DNA from: Streptomyces platensis
GTDB lineage: Bacteria > Actinomycetota > Actinomycetes > Streptomycetales > Streptomycetaceae
Assembly (NCBI RefSeq): GCF_008704855.1
Contig: NZ_CP023691.1
Span: forward strand, 372,001-436,000
DNA length: 64,000 nt
Reading direction: 5' to 3'
The notes under the pieces were generated by a model. That model had not been told where the DNA came from. It searched no databases and worked only from the letters and a program-made list of their open reading frames with translations. Shown here piece after piece: positions 44,127 to 52,374 of the stretch; the stretch's first letter is position 1, and each line of letters starts with the position of its first letter. The position numbers and the translations under genes were made by a program.

Positions 44127-46688
44127 ATGAACCGAGTCGGCAGAGAGTCTCGCCGGTCGGCTCCGAGGCTTGTGGAGCCGCTGGCGCGCGTGGGGTTATC
44201 CGTTCTTTTGCTGGCAGGCGGTGCCGTGGGAGTGACGGCTGGACCGGCCGCCGCTTCGACCGCCGACGGCACGCTGACGGTCGAGGTGCTGCGCGACTTC
44301 TTCGGCACCGGCGTGATCAACGCGACGATGGACGTCCCACAGCGTGGCATGAAGGTGAAAATCTCCGACCCCGCCGGGCACGATGTCACCGGCGTCACGG
44401 ATGCCACCGGAAAGGTCGTGGTGTCGGAGTCGCCCGCGCTGAGCGGCGGCCAATACCGCGTCGACGTCAGCGTCCCGGCACCGTACAGCGACTATCTGCG
44501 CGCGGCGCCTGCGTCGACGGCTGAGAACCACTTCGACAGCTTCACGTCGTTCGTGGATGTGTCGGACGGAAAGAACGCCTCGGTGGTGACGGGGGTGTGG
44601 GATCCGGCCGACTACACGCTCCCGGACTCGCGGTATTTCGTACCGGTCCACAATGGCGCCAACGGAACCGACACCCGGGCATTGGTGGCGTTCGGAACGA
44701 AGATCCGAGGCACGTGTCCTGCCGATGTGTCGTGCCCGGACACGCTGGCCACGCAGGCTCAGGTGGGCACGACGTTCGGGTTGGCGTACGACAAGTACCG
44801 CGGCCGGCTGTTCCAGAGCGCGTTCGCCCGCCGGTACACCCCGTACGGGCCGCAGGGCGGGGGCGCGATCTACACGGTTCCGGTCAACGGCTCGGGTGCG
44901 CCGGAGCTGTTCGCGCGGGTACCGGACGCCGCGGTGACGCCGCACGACACCACCAACGTGATCAAGGATCCCGGGTTCACCGACGCGCCGGGCAAGGAGA
45001 GCATCGGTGGCCTGGCCCTGTCGGAGGACGGCTCCACGCTGTACGCGGTGAACCTGCGGACCCGCAGCCTGGTGAGCTTCGACGCGACAGGGGCCACCGC
45101 CGCGGCGCCCGAGCCGACGGTCCCGATCCCGGACCCGGGGTGCGCGAGCCCCGACGACTGGCGGCCGTTCGGTCTCCAGGTCCACAACAACACGCTGTAC
45201 GTCGGCGGCGTGTGCAGCGCGGAGAGCACACAGCAGCGCGCTGACCTGAAAGCCGTCGTCTACGCCTACGACGGCAAGCGGTTCAGCACGGTGCTGAGTC
45301 ACCCGCTGACGGACAAACGCGGCAGCGTCTTCGGTTCCGGCGACAAGGCCACCCACTGGAACCCGTGGAACACCAGCCTGGACACGTGGGACGACCGGAA
45401 GGCGGGCGGCGTCTTCATCGATCCGCAGCCGGAGCTGTCCTCACTTGCCTTCGCCCGCGACGGCTCGATGATCCTGGGCTTCCGCGACCGGTTCATGGAC
45501 GTGCTCAGTTGGGGAGGACTGGACCCCCGCCCGGGGAACGACACGGCGGAAAGCGGCATGTCCGGTGGTGACATCACCATGGTGTGCGCCACTCCCACCG
45601 GTGAATACCAGTGGGAAGGCACCGGGAGCTGCCCCAACCACGCCACCCCCGCGAACAGTGGCGGCCAGGCCGCCGATGTCGTCGAATACTTCCCGGGCGA
45701 CTTCTACGCCAACGCGCACCAGGAGACCGCGCTGGGGTCGGTGGCCTATATCCCGCAGCAGCAGTGGGTCGTCAGCACGGAGTTCGACCCGGTCGTCAAC
45801 GTCGCGACCTCAGGGACCGGGTACCACGACATCACGACCGGTCAGGGCCCGGGCAACAACCCGACCGCCAACGGGTTCCAGTTCGTCAGCGGGGCGCAAG
45901 GCGGGTTCGGCAAGGCCGGCGGGCTCGGTGACATCGCGTACGCGGCGGCGAACGCGCCGATCCAGATCGGCAACCTCGTGTGGTTCGACGGCGACCACAA
46001 CGGGATCCAGGACCCGGCGGACGTGCTGCTGCCGGGAGCCACGGTCAACCTGCTGGACGCGGACGGCAAGCAGGTCGCCACGACCAGGACCGATCCCGCC
46101 GGCGAGTACTACTTCGGCGGTGTCGGCGCCGAGTACGAGCTCACGCCGGGTGCGAAGTACACAGTGCAGTTCGACGTGTGTACCGCGGACACCGGCAAGG
46201 TGCCTGAACAGCCCCCGGCAAGCGAGCTGCGGTTCACGCTCCCGCGCGCCGGTGCCCACCGTGCCCATGACTCCAATGTGACCCCGCCGACCACTGGGAG
46301 GTTGTGCAACGGTTACGCGCCTGTCACGGCCCCGGACAAGCCGGGCGGGGTCAACCACACGATCGACGCCGGGGTGTACATCCCCAAGGCAACACCGACC
46401 CCGACGCCGAGCCCGACGTCGTCCCAGACGCCGACGCCAACGCCTAGCACGACCCCGAGCACGACGCCGAGTCCGACCTCGCCGCCGAACCCGGCCTCGC
46501 CGCCGGCCTCTCCGCCGACGCCACCCGCGCCGCCTGCCAACCCGGCCCCGCCCGGTGGGGGCACGGGCTCACTGGCACACACCGGTATGTCCGGGCTGCC
46601 AGGGAGGATCGCTCTGGTCGGCCTGCTGGTGGGTGCGGGCCTGGTCATCACGTTCCTGAGCCGGAAGCTCCGCGCCCGGAAACACTGA
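44127..46688 (+). CDS. SdrD-like cell-wall-anchored surface protein with LAHTG sortase signal
   Basis: This 853-residue protein is exported and anchored. It has a long actinobacterial signal peptide (about 1-42), a large region with beta-propeller-like segments (about 150-600), an SdrD B-like/prealbumin domain (IGNLVWFDGDHNGIQDP near 611), a Pro/Thr/Ser-rich wall-spanning stretch (about 752-812), and the sorting signal LAHTG (816-820) followed by a hydrophobic helix and a basic tail. LAxTG is the class E sortase signal used in Streptomyces, as in long chaplins. No sortase gene is nearby. GGAG eleven bases before the ATG at 44127 sets the start. Confidence 0.9.
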   Translation: MNRVGRESRRSAPRLVEPLARVGLSVLLLAGGAVGVTAGPAAASTADGTLTVEVLRDFFGTGVINATMDVPQRGMKVKISDPAGHDVTGVTDATGKVVVSESPALSGGQYRVDVSVPAPYSDYLRAAPASTAENHFDSFTSFVDVSDGKNASVVTGVWDPADYTLPDSRYFVPVHNGANGTDTRALVAFGTKIRGTCPADVSCPDTLATQAQVGTTFGLAYDKYRGRLFQSAFARRYTPYGPQGGGAIYTVPVNGSGAPELFARVPDAAVTPHDTTNVIKDPGFTDAPGKESIGGLALSEDGSTLYAVNLRTRSLVSFDATGATAAAPEPTVPIPDPGCASPDDWRPFGLQVHNNTLYVGGVCSAESTQQRADLKAVVYAYDGKRFSTVLSHPLTDKRGSVFGSGDKATHWNPWNTSLDTWDDRKAGGVFIDPQPELSSLAFARDGSMILGFRDRFMDVLSWGGLDPRPGNDTAESGMSGGDITMVCATPTGEYQWEGTGSCPNHATPANSGGQAADVVEYFPGDFYANAHQETALGSVAYIPQQQWVVSTEFDPVVNVATSGTGYHDITTGQGPGNNPTANGFQFVSGAQGGFGKAGGLGDIAYAAANAPIQIGNLVWFDGDHNGIQDPADVLLPGATVNLLDADGKQVATTRTDPAGEYYFGGVGAEYELTPGAKYTVQFDVCTADTGKVPEQPPASELRFTLPRAGAHRAHDSNVTPPTTGRLCNGYAPVTAPDKPGGVNHTIDAGVYIPKATPTPTPSPTSSQTPTPTPSTTPSTTPSPTSPPNPASPPASPPTPPAPPANPAPPGGGTGSLAHTGMSGLPGRIALVGLLVGAGLVITFLSRKLRARKH

Positions 46689-46703
46689 ACGAACCGGAGA
46701 ACA

Positions 46704-46749
46704 GTGATCTGCCTGCCCGCGGTCCGGAGGGCGCGGGCAGGCAGATCAC
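46704..46749. terminator. Strong terminator hairpin after the surface-protein gene
   Basis: An 18-bp perfect stem has its left arm at 46704-46721 (beginning GTGATCTGCC) and its right arm at 46732-46749, with a 10-nt loop. It starts 16 bp after the surface-protein stop. There is no T run. Confidence 0.85.
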
Positions 46750-46864
46750 GTCTCGGCCGGTCCAAGAGGGCCGGCCTTGGCGTCGTCTGCCACTGGACTG
46801 CCGAGTGTCGTCGTGACCGCACGGCGGCCGAGCAGTGTGGTGGTTGAGAGGGTGAATCAGAAGA

Positions 46865-47671
46865 ATGTCAGCGTCGAGCCGCGTGCGGACCGTGAGAAGC
46901 CGGCAAGCTCTACCGGGCCGTGCGGCTGCCCGGCGCCGATGGCTGCGGCCCCGCTGGGCGGCGGCCGTCATCGGCACAGCGGCCGTTGCGATGGCCGCAC
47001 TCCTGGTAGTCGGCGGCGGTTCTGGCCCCAGCGGTCCGCGCGCACTGACTTCGGATGAGGCGAACCGACTGGCGATCACGCGGTTCCGTAACTACGAGGC
47101 GCACGGCCGCGCCGTGACGATCAGTGTGCCGGGCACCGCCGGCGGGCTGGTCGTCACCGGGTCCGTCGACTACCACGGCAAGCTCGGCTACGGCGTGGTG
47201 CACGGCACCGGGCGCGACACATCCAGCGATGGGCTGATCGAGTGGACAGCCACCTCGGTGCTCGTCCACCCGATGGCGAACGCCCCGGCGCACGCGCCCG
47301 CGTCGCCGCCCCGCTCGGCCTGGTACAGCCGTCCGCTGAAGTCGTCCGGCAGCGCGCTGGACAGTTCGCTGGCCATCGCGCTCAAGCTCGGCAGCGACCG
47401 GCCGGACAACGCCGAACTGCTGCCGCAGAACGGCGCCGCCTGGTGGGGAAAAGACCAGGTGGACGGACATCGGGTAGATGTCATGACCGGGCCGTCCTCC
47501 CCCGGCCGCTCCGGTACGGCGGGCAATGTGCGCTACTGGGTCGGCTCGGACGGCAGCATGTACCGGGTGCGCGTCAGCGTGGGTTCCGAGTCGCAGCCGG
47601 TGGTCATCCGTTTCGACACCCAGAAGTACGTTCCGGTCAAGCCGGTACCCGGAGTCACCCCGACCCGGTAG
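46865..47671 (+). CDS. Membrane-anchored hypothetical protein
   Basis: This is a 268-residue protein with a basic cytosolic N terminus, one membrane helix (about 31-50, WAAAVIGTAAVAMAALLVV) and an extracytoplasmic domain of about 210 residues. The domain has alternating short beta strands (VVTGSVDYHGKLGYGVVHG, later YWVGSDGSMYRVRV) reminiscent of LolA/LppX-like lipid-binding folds, which is only a fold-level impression. It is convergent with the beta-helix gene, leaving 7 bp between the stops. Confidence 0.75.
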   Translation: MSASSRVRTVRSRQALPGRAAARRRWLRPRWAAAVIGTAAVAMAALLVVGGGSGPSGPRALTSDEANRLAITRFRNYEAHGRAVTISVPGTAGGLVVTGSVDYHGKLGYGVVHGTGRDTSSDGLIEWTATSVLVHPMANAPAHAPASPPRSAWYSRPLKSSGSALDSSLAIALKLGSDRPDNAELLPQNGAAWWGKDQVDGHRVDVMTGPSSPGRSGTAGNVRYWVGSDGSMYRVRVSVGSESQPVVIRFDTQKYVPVKPVPGVTPTR

Positions 47672-47678
47672 CCGCTGT

Positions 47679-49031
47679 TCAGGACGTCTGCACCCGCGCC
47701 CTCGCGGCGAGCAGGGACGCTGACGGCAGCGGTACATCTGCCGTCTTCGGCAGGGCCGGAACGGCCGGGACAGCGGTGGCGCCCGTAGTGGTGGCGTGGG
47801 GGAACTGCGGCTGTGGACCCGGCGCCGCGACCTCGGTGAACGGGATGCCGCCGGGCGCCTTCGGCGTCGCCCACCTGCCGGCCGGGGAGGGCGACCGGTC
47901 CGGAAGCGGGCAGGACGCTGTTGTCGCGAGCCGGGCGGGCACCGTGGTCCGCAGCTCGTTGTCACGGAGGCAGTTTCCCCGTCCCCGCGTGGCGGTGGGG
48001 AACGTCCAGCCGACGTCGATGCCGTTGCCGGTGAACGTGTTGTCCACGATCCGGTTGCCGACCGGAGGTACGTCGGCGGTTGCGCTGATCACCAGCCCGG
48101 CGTTGCGGTTGTCGGCGATGCGGTTGCGAAGGAACTGGTTGTCGCTGCCGCCGTCGATGCCGATTCCGGTGCCCCACCCGCCGTCGGCCTGCTCCGGGGT
48201 GGCCGTCTGCTGGTTGGCAGCGATCAGATTGCCCGCGATGGTGGCGCCCTGCTGCGGGAGCAGCTTCTCCTGGTGGTCGGAGTTGGTGGTCAGGCCGACC
48301 CGGTTGCCGACCAGGCGGTTGCCGACCACGTATATGGCGCCACTGGCGTTGGTGCCTTCGTAACCGATCGCGTTGAGTTCGGCGATGTTGTCCCGCACCA
48401 CGATGTGACAGGGCTTGCACTGTCCGACGTAGATCCCCGAGTCGGAAGCGCCCGAGGTGTACGAATCCTCGATGACGCCGTTCTGCGCGGAGAACGCGTA
48501 GATGCCGTACAGACCGTTGCGGGTCGCGGTCACGTGGGAGACCAGGAACGACTTCAGGAAGGTGACAGGCTCATCGCCGGTGTCGTAGCCCCCGGATTGC
48601 CCCGGTAGGCCGGCGGCCGCTTTCGCCGAACCGGTGACCAGGACCCCGTTCTGCGTGTTGTTCTTTACGGTCAGGTTCTCCACGGCCACCCCGGGCGCGG
48701 TGACGACGATGCCGTTCGGTTGCTGCAACCGCCCGTCGATGACGACCTTGTCCCGGGACTCACCACGAAGAGTGACACGAGGCGTGGAGACCTGCACCGA
48801 CTCGTGGTACTCGCCCGACGCGACCAGCACCAGGTCACCGGCGTGCGCGAGAGACACCGCAGCCGAGATCGTCGGGGCATCAGCCGGCACTCTGATCGTC
48901 ACATGCGCCCCGGGTGGCCGCCGGCCGTGGTTCGACCCGTCATCGCCGGGCCCGCAGCCCGCCAGTACGCAGGTCAGTGTGCTCAGTAACGCGGCCATCA
49001 CGCGGAGACGGAGACGAGGCATGGCCCGCAT
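47679..49031 (-). CDS. Right-handed parallel beta-helix lipoprotein
   Basis: This 450-residue lipoprotein has lipobox LAGC after a short signal. The body carries many beta-helix turns of the NosD/pectate-lyase style (IVVTAPGVAVENLTVKNN, GIYAFSAQNGVIEDS, GNRIVDNTFTGNGI). Such proteins often bind or cut polysaccharide, but no catalytic set is evident. The last 70 residues are a Pro/Ala/Thr-rich tail. The start at 49031 keeps an AGGAGG thirteen bases upstream; an ATG at 49022 is an alternative. It is divergent from the peroxidase gene. Confidence 0.82.
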   Translation of the reverse strand: MRAMPRLRLRVMAALLSTLTCVLAGCGPGDDGSNHGRRPPGAHVTIRVPADAPTISAAVSLAHAGDLVLVASGEYHESVQVSTPRVTLRGESRDKVVIDGRLQQPNGIVVTAPGVAVENLTVKNNTQNGVLVTGSAKAAAGLPGQSGGYDTGDEPVTFLKSFLVSHVTATRNGLYGIYAFSAQNGVIEDSYTSGASDSGIYVGQCKPCHIVVRDNIAELNAIGYEGTNASGAIYVVGNRLVGNRVGLTTNSDHQEKLLPQQGATIAGNLIAANQQTATPEQADGGWGTGIGIDGGSDNQFLRNRIADNRNAGLVISATADVPPVGNRIVDNTFTGNGIDVGWTFPTATRGRGNCLRDNELRTTVPARLATTASCPLPDRSPSPAGRWATPKAPGGIPFTEVAAPGPQPQFPHATTTGATAVPAVPALPKTADVPLPSASLLAARARVQTS

Positions 49032-49065
49032 CCTGGCATGAAGTCCTCCTGCGCGGAGGCCAACC

Positions 49066-49137
49066 AACTCGCCTTCGCCAGAACGGATATGGCATTCGGC
49101 GAACTCGCCCTCCGTCGGAAGGGATATGGCATCCTCC
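49066..49137. repeat. Imperfect 36-bp tandem repeat in the beta-helix/DyP intergenic region
   Basis: Two copies begin AACTCGCC (49066 and 49102) and share GGATATGGCAT about 20 bp in (49085 and 49122). They fill the space between the two divergent genes, so the shared core could be a duplicated operator or promoter element. Confidence 0.6.
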
Positions 49138-49142
49138 AGACC

Positions 49143-50306
49143 GTGAGCCGAGCTGACTCCCACCCATCACGCCGCGCGTTCCTCGGTGCCACCGGGGCCG
49201 TGGCGGCCACCGGGCTCACCGCCGGATGCGAATCGCCGGCACCAAAGCCGAACCGGCCCCCTTCCCCCGCCTCAACTCCACAACAGGTGTCGGCAACCGG
49301 CCGCCATCAGGCAGGCGTCACGCTCCCGCAACCGGCCCAGCCGAACCTCCTGGCGGTGGTGGCCGACCTCGGGGACGCCGTGGCCGTCGGCCCGCTGTTG
49401 GCCGAACTCGGCCAGGCCGTTCACACGTGCACCGCGGGGACCGATCCACGACTGCTGGGCCTGCCGCCGGGCGATCTCACCGTGACGATCGGGGTCGGCC
49501 CACGGCTGGTGCGTAGGGCTGATCCCTCCCTGCCCGGCGCGGCAGACCTCCCCCGGTTCTCCCGCGAGCGGATCGCCCCGCAGGCGCGCGGCGGGGACCT
49601 GTTGCTACAGATCTGCGCCAGCGACCCCTTGCTGTTACCGGTCGTCGCCGCCGCGCTTCTGGAGCAGGCCGGCCAGCGGATACGTGAACGCTGGCGGCAG
49701 TCCGGACGCCGCGGTCCGAACATCCCCGTGGCCAAGGACATCTCCGCGCCACGCAACCTGCTCGGCTTCATCGACGGCATCGTGGGCCCGCACACGGCGG
49801 CCGAACACCAACGCCATCTGTGGCTGACCGGGCCGGCTCCCGTCGCCGGCGGCACCATCGCCGTGGTCCGGCGCATGGAACTCGACCTGCCGCGGTTCAC
49901 CGCGCTCTCCGTCGCCGAGCAGGAGGCGGTCTTCGGCCGACGCCGAGCCACCGGCGCGCCCCTCTCCGGCGGGACCGCAGCCTGGGACCCGAACCTCGGC
50001 GCCAAAACACCGGACGGGCGCTACCTCGTCCCGGCCGACGCCCACGTCCGCCGGGCCAACCCCAACGTGGTCGGCGTCGGCCTCATGCTCCGCCGCTCCT
50101 ACAGCACCGACGAGCCCACCCCCGGCCTGCTCTTCATCAGCTTCCAGAACGACCTACGCACCTTCACCAACACCCTTGCCCGAATGGATGATTCCGACGC
50201 ACTGCTGCGCTTCACCACCACCACCGCCGGCGCAACATTCCTCATCCTCCCCGGCTTCGACCAGCAGCACCCGCTCGGCGCCAAGATGTTCCCCCGAAGC
50301 CGTTGA
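49143..50306 (+). CDS. Dye-decolorising (DyP-type) peroxidase, Tat-exported
   Basis: This 387-residue peroxidase starts at GTG 49143, giving a Tat signal with SRRAFLG and a hydrophobic stretch ending AGCESP, so it may also be lipidated. The DyP core is recognisable from NLLGFIDG (the GxxDG motif bearing the catalytic Asp), a proximal histidine region and a terminal FNRMDDSD-like segment (LARMDDSDALL). Secreted DyPs in Streptomyces oxidise dyes, lignin-like phenolics or take part in copper-linked development. No encapsulin or DtpA/GlxA cassette is adjacent. Confidence 0.88.
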   Translation: MSRADSHPSRRAFLGATGAVAATGLTAGCESPAPKPNRPPSPASTPQQVSATGRHQAGVTLPQPAQPNLLAVVADLGDAVAVGPLLAELGQAVHTCTAGTDPRLLGLPPGDLTVTIGVGPRLVRRADPSLPGAADLPRFSRERIAPQARGGDLLLQICASDPLLLPVVAAALLEQAGQRIRERWRQSGRRGPNIPVAKDISAPRNLLGFIDGIVGPHTAAEHQRHLWLTGPAPVAGGTIAVVRRMELDLPRFTALSVAEQEAVFGRRRATGAPLSGGTAAWDPNLGAKTPDGRYLVPADAHVRRANPNVVGVGLMLRRSYSTDEPTPGLLFISFQNDLRTFTNTLARMDDSDALLRFTTTTAGATFLILPGFDQQHPLGAKMFPRSR

Positions 50307-50458
50307 CCGACCTCACGAGCGGTGCCACGCCGTCCGACTCCCCATGAGTGGTGCAGCCGCCAAAGCCCTTTATCGGGATTCGCCGGCCCCGGGCCGCTCG
50401 GAGGGCTACCGTACGGACATACTTCGCTTTTTGCTGTGGGTACCTGAGGAGGAGTCCT

Positions 50459-50995
50459 GTGTCATCGCCCTGTGACCCCAAGTACGCTCCCGCCGGCGAT
50501 GTGGGCACAGCGCTCATGGTCATCGACTCTCGGCTCAAAGCCGTCTACGACCACAAGACCGATACCGACCCCGAACAGCAGCAAATGATCGACCAGTTCG
50601 CCGCGTCCCTGGGGCCTACGGGGGTCGATGCGCTGCTGGACGGCGTGTGCACGCTCATCTACATGCTCATGAAGTGGCTGCGGACGGCCTGCGAGGATCA
50701 CGACAAGGACGTCATCGAGTACTCGGTGCCCGCCCTTGTGGCCACGATGCGCATGATGCCCAGGACCTTCCGTCCCGAGGTCATCCCCACCATGGCCGGC
50801 CTGCTCGTCGCCGCAGGCACCGGACTGAGCCCCAACTTGTGGCGTGCGCAGTACGGACGCTGGACCGAGGCAGAGATGAATCCCCTGGAAGCTACGGCCG
50901 TCCTGCTCGCGGAGCACATCAACCGGATCGCCGACGACCACGACTTCGCCACCCGCTTGATCACCGACGCCCTGTCCAGCACGGACCAAGGCTGA
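50459..50995 (+). CDS. Conserved-looking hypothetical protein
   Basis: This is a 178-residue mostly helical protein from GTG 50459, which is fixed by GGAGG eight bases upstream. It has two helical blocks (ALLDGVCTLIYMLMKWLRTA and VIPTMAGLLVAAGTGLSPN) but no signal peptide or catalytic motif. I do not recognise it. It is convergent with the blasticidin-type operon, separated by a hairpin. Confidence 0.65.
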   Translation: MSSPCDPKYAPAGDVGTALMVIDSRLKAVYDHKTDTDPEQQQMIDQFAASLGPTGVDALLDGVCTLIYMLMKWLRTACEDHDKDVIEYSVPALVATMRMMPRTFRPEVIPTMAGLLVAAGTGLSPNLWRAQYGRWTEAEMNPLEATAVLLAEHINRIADDHDFATRLITDALSSTDQG

Positions 50996-51000
50996 CGTGC

Positions 51001-51030
51001 GGCCGGCTGCGGATGGTCCCGCAACCGGCC
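51001..51030. terminator. Bidirectional hairpin between convergent transcripts
   Basis: GGCCGGCTGCGG (51001-51012) pairs with CCGCAACCGGCC (51019-51030) with one mismatch and a 6-nt loop. It separates the hypothetical gene from the end of the blasticidin-type operon. Confidence 0.65.
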
Positions 51031-51063
51031 GTGCCCGTCAGGCGGCCGTGCCCGTCAGGCGGC
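51030..51063. repeat. Perfect 17-bp tandem duplication
   Basis: CGTGCCCGTCAGGCGGC occurs twice back to back (51030-51046, 51047-51063). The second copy contains the stop and last two codons of the CMP-hydrolase-like gene, so the gene end has been duplicated. Confidence 0.9.
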
Positions 51064-51579
51064 TGTATGCAGCCGTTCCAGCGCTCGGCGAATGGCCGCG
51101 TCGACCTGCGGCAGCGCGGTGGCGATGTCCGTGCAGCGGACGTATTCGACGGTGGCGACCGCGCGCAGGCCCCGTACGAGGAACCCGTAATCCTCGTCCC
51201 TGCCCTCTTCCAGCAGCAGGACTATCGGTTTGCCGAACGCGCTTGCCCAGCCCATTTCGATGTGGGTTCCGGGTGACGGTGGGATACCGGGAATCGCGAC
51301 GAACACATCCGCTTTCTCGATCTCCTCCTGGTCGAGCGCCGTGCACTGGTCCGGCGGCATCACCTCCGCGCCCCAGGCCTCCCGGCGGTGGGCGTTGTAG
51401 ACGTGCAGACCCTGTCGCTCGAAGTGCTCGATGAGCACGGTGAACGGCTGACAGTCGCGGTCCGGCATCCGGCCGGACTCGGCGTCGACGAGCCCCATGA
51501 AGGGCCCGCCGAGGAACACACTCGACACGCCCTGGAAGGCGGAGTCGGGGGTGCCGCCGCGCGGAGCAGTTGTTGTCAT
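51055..51579 (-). CDS. blsM: CMP N-glycosidase, BlsM/MilB-like
   Basis: This 174-residue protein has the nucleoside 2-deoxyribosyltransferase fold: an N-terminal VFLGGPF strand-loop, LDQEEIEKADVFVAI, and the GTHIEMGWA motif with the catalytic-type Glu108. BlsM of blasticidin S and MilB of mildiomycin belong to this family and hydrolyse CMP (or hydroxymethyl-CMP) to free the cytosine base. That would be the first step of the pathway encoded here. The start at 51579 is set by GGAGG seven bases upstream. It is the last gene of the minus-strand operon. Confidence 0.85.
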   Translation of the reverse strand: MTTTAPRGGTPDSAFQGVSSVFLGGPFMGLVDAESGRMPDRDCQPFTVLIEHFERQGLHVYNAHRREAWGAEVMPPDQCTALDQEEIEKADVFVAIPGIPPSPGTHIEMGWASAFGKPIVLLLEEGRDEDYGFLVRGLRAVATVEYVRCTDIATALPQVDAAIRRALERLHTAA

Positions 51580-51667
51580 GGCATGACCTCCTGGAGGGAG
51601 CGGGACGAGCGGGACAGGAGCGGTGAACTGCGGTCGGGGAAGGGTGCGGCGTTCCGGCGCCGGGCCC

Positions 51668-52339
51668 TCAGTCCTTGAAGAAGCACTGGATGTAGGCGTT
51701 GCCGGTGGTGCCGTAGGCGTACTCGGTGGTGTCGTACGCCTGGTAGGTGTGCCGCTCGACATGGACCCTGCGGAAGTGGTCGACGTACTGCCAGCGCAGC
51801 TCCGGCCTGGTGCTGAAGAAGGGGATGAACACGCCCCCGGGCCGCAGTACCCGTACCACCTCGGTCATGGACGCGGACCACAGATCGGCGTCCTTCCAGA
51901 TCTCCATGTCCAGGGCCGGGTCGAAGAACATGCCATCGATGCTCTCGGAGGGAAGTTCGCGGATCCGCTGGAAGAAGTCCCCTCGCTCGATGGAGAGCGT
52001 GGGCGGCAGCTCGGGGTGCCGGTCCCGGAACAACTCCTCCACCTCGTCGAAGAGTTCGAGGACGGTGTGGCTGCGGGTCGCCGGGTTGGCGGCGATCCGC
52101 AGTGCGGAGAGGCCGAGTCCCAGGCCGACCTCGTAGAAGTCCTTACCGTGTTGGCACAGCAGGTCGGCGCTGGCCCACATCAGGTCGCGCTCCCAGGCCT
52201 GCATGGCCTGTTCACCGCCGATGCTCAGCGTGACCTCGCCGTCGGTCTCGATCAGCTCGATCTCGGGGGTCTTCGCTCGTTCTTCGGCCGTGCGCTCGCC
52301 GCCGGCGCTGTCCTTGCCGGGGTGCAGGGAACCGGTCAT
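51668..52339 (-). CDS. blsL: SAM N-methyltransferase, BlsL-like (GAMT family)
   Basis: This 223-residue methyltransferase resembles guanidinoacetate/arginine N-methyltransferases: WERDLMWASADLL is followed by the SAM site EVGLGLGLSALRIA and an acidic IERGDFF strand. In blasticidin S biosynthesis a methyltransferase of this kind, BlsL, puts the N-methyl on the beta-arginine guanidine, so a guanidine acceptor fits. The ATG at 52339 has AAAGG six bases upstream; an ATG two codons earlier would touch that site. It lies 36 bp after the CHAT-domain gene. Confidence 0.82.
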   Translation of the reverse strand: MTGSLHPGKDSAGGERTAEERAKTPEIELIETDGEVTLSIGGEQAMQAWERDLMWASADLLCQHGKDFYEVGLGLGLSALRIAANPATRSHTVLELFDEVEELFRDRHPELPPTLSIERGDFFQRIRELPSESIDGMFFDPALDMEIWKDADLWSASMTEVVRVLRPGGVFIPFFSTRPELRWQYVDHFRRVHVERHTYQAYDTTEYAYGTTGNAYIQCFFKD

Positions 52340-52374
52340 GGTCATCCTTTCTGGGGGGTGGGGCCGACGTGGGG

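Noticed and set aside
46390..46550. Low-complexity ACCCCGACGCC-like repeats
   Set aside because: They encode the Pro/Thr wall-spanning linker of the surface protein and are not a CRISPR or independent repeat element.
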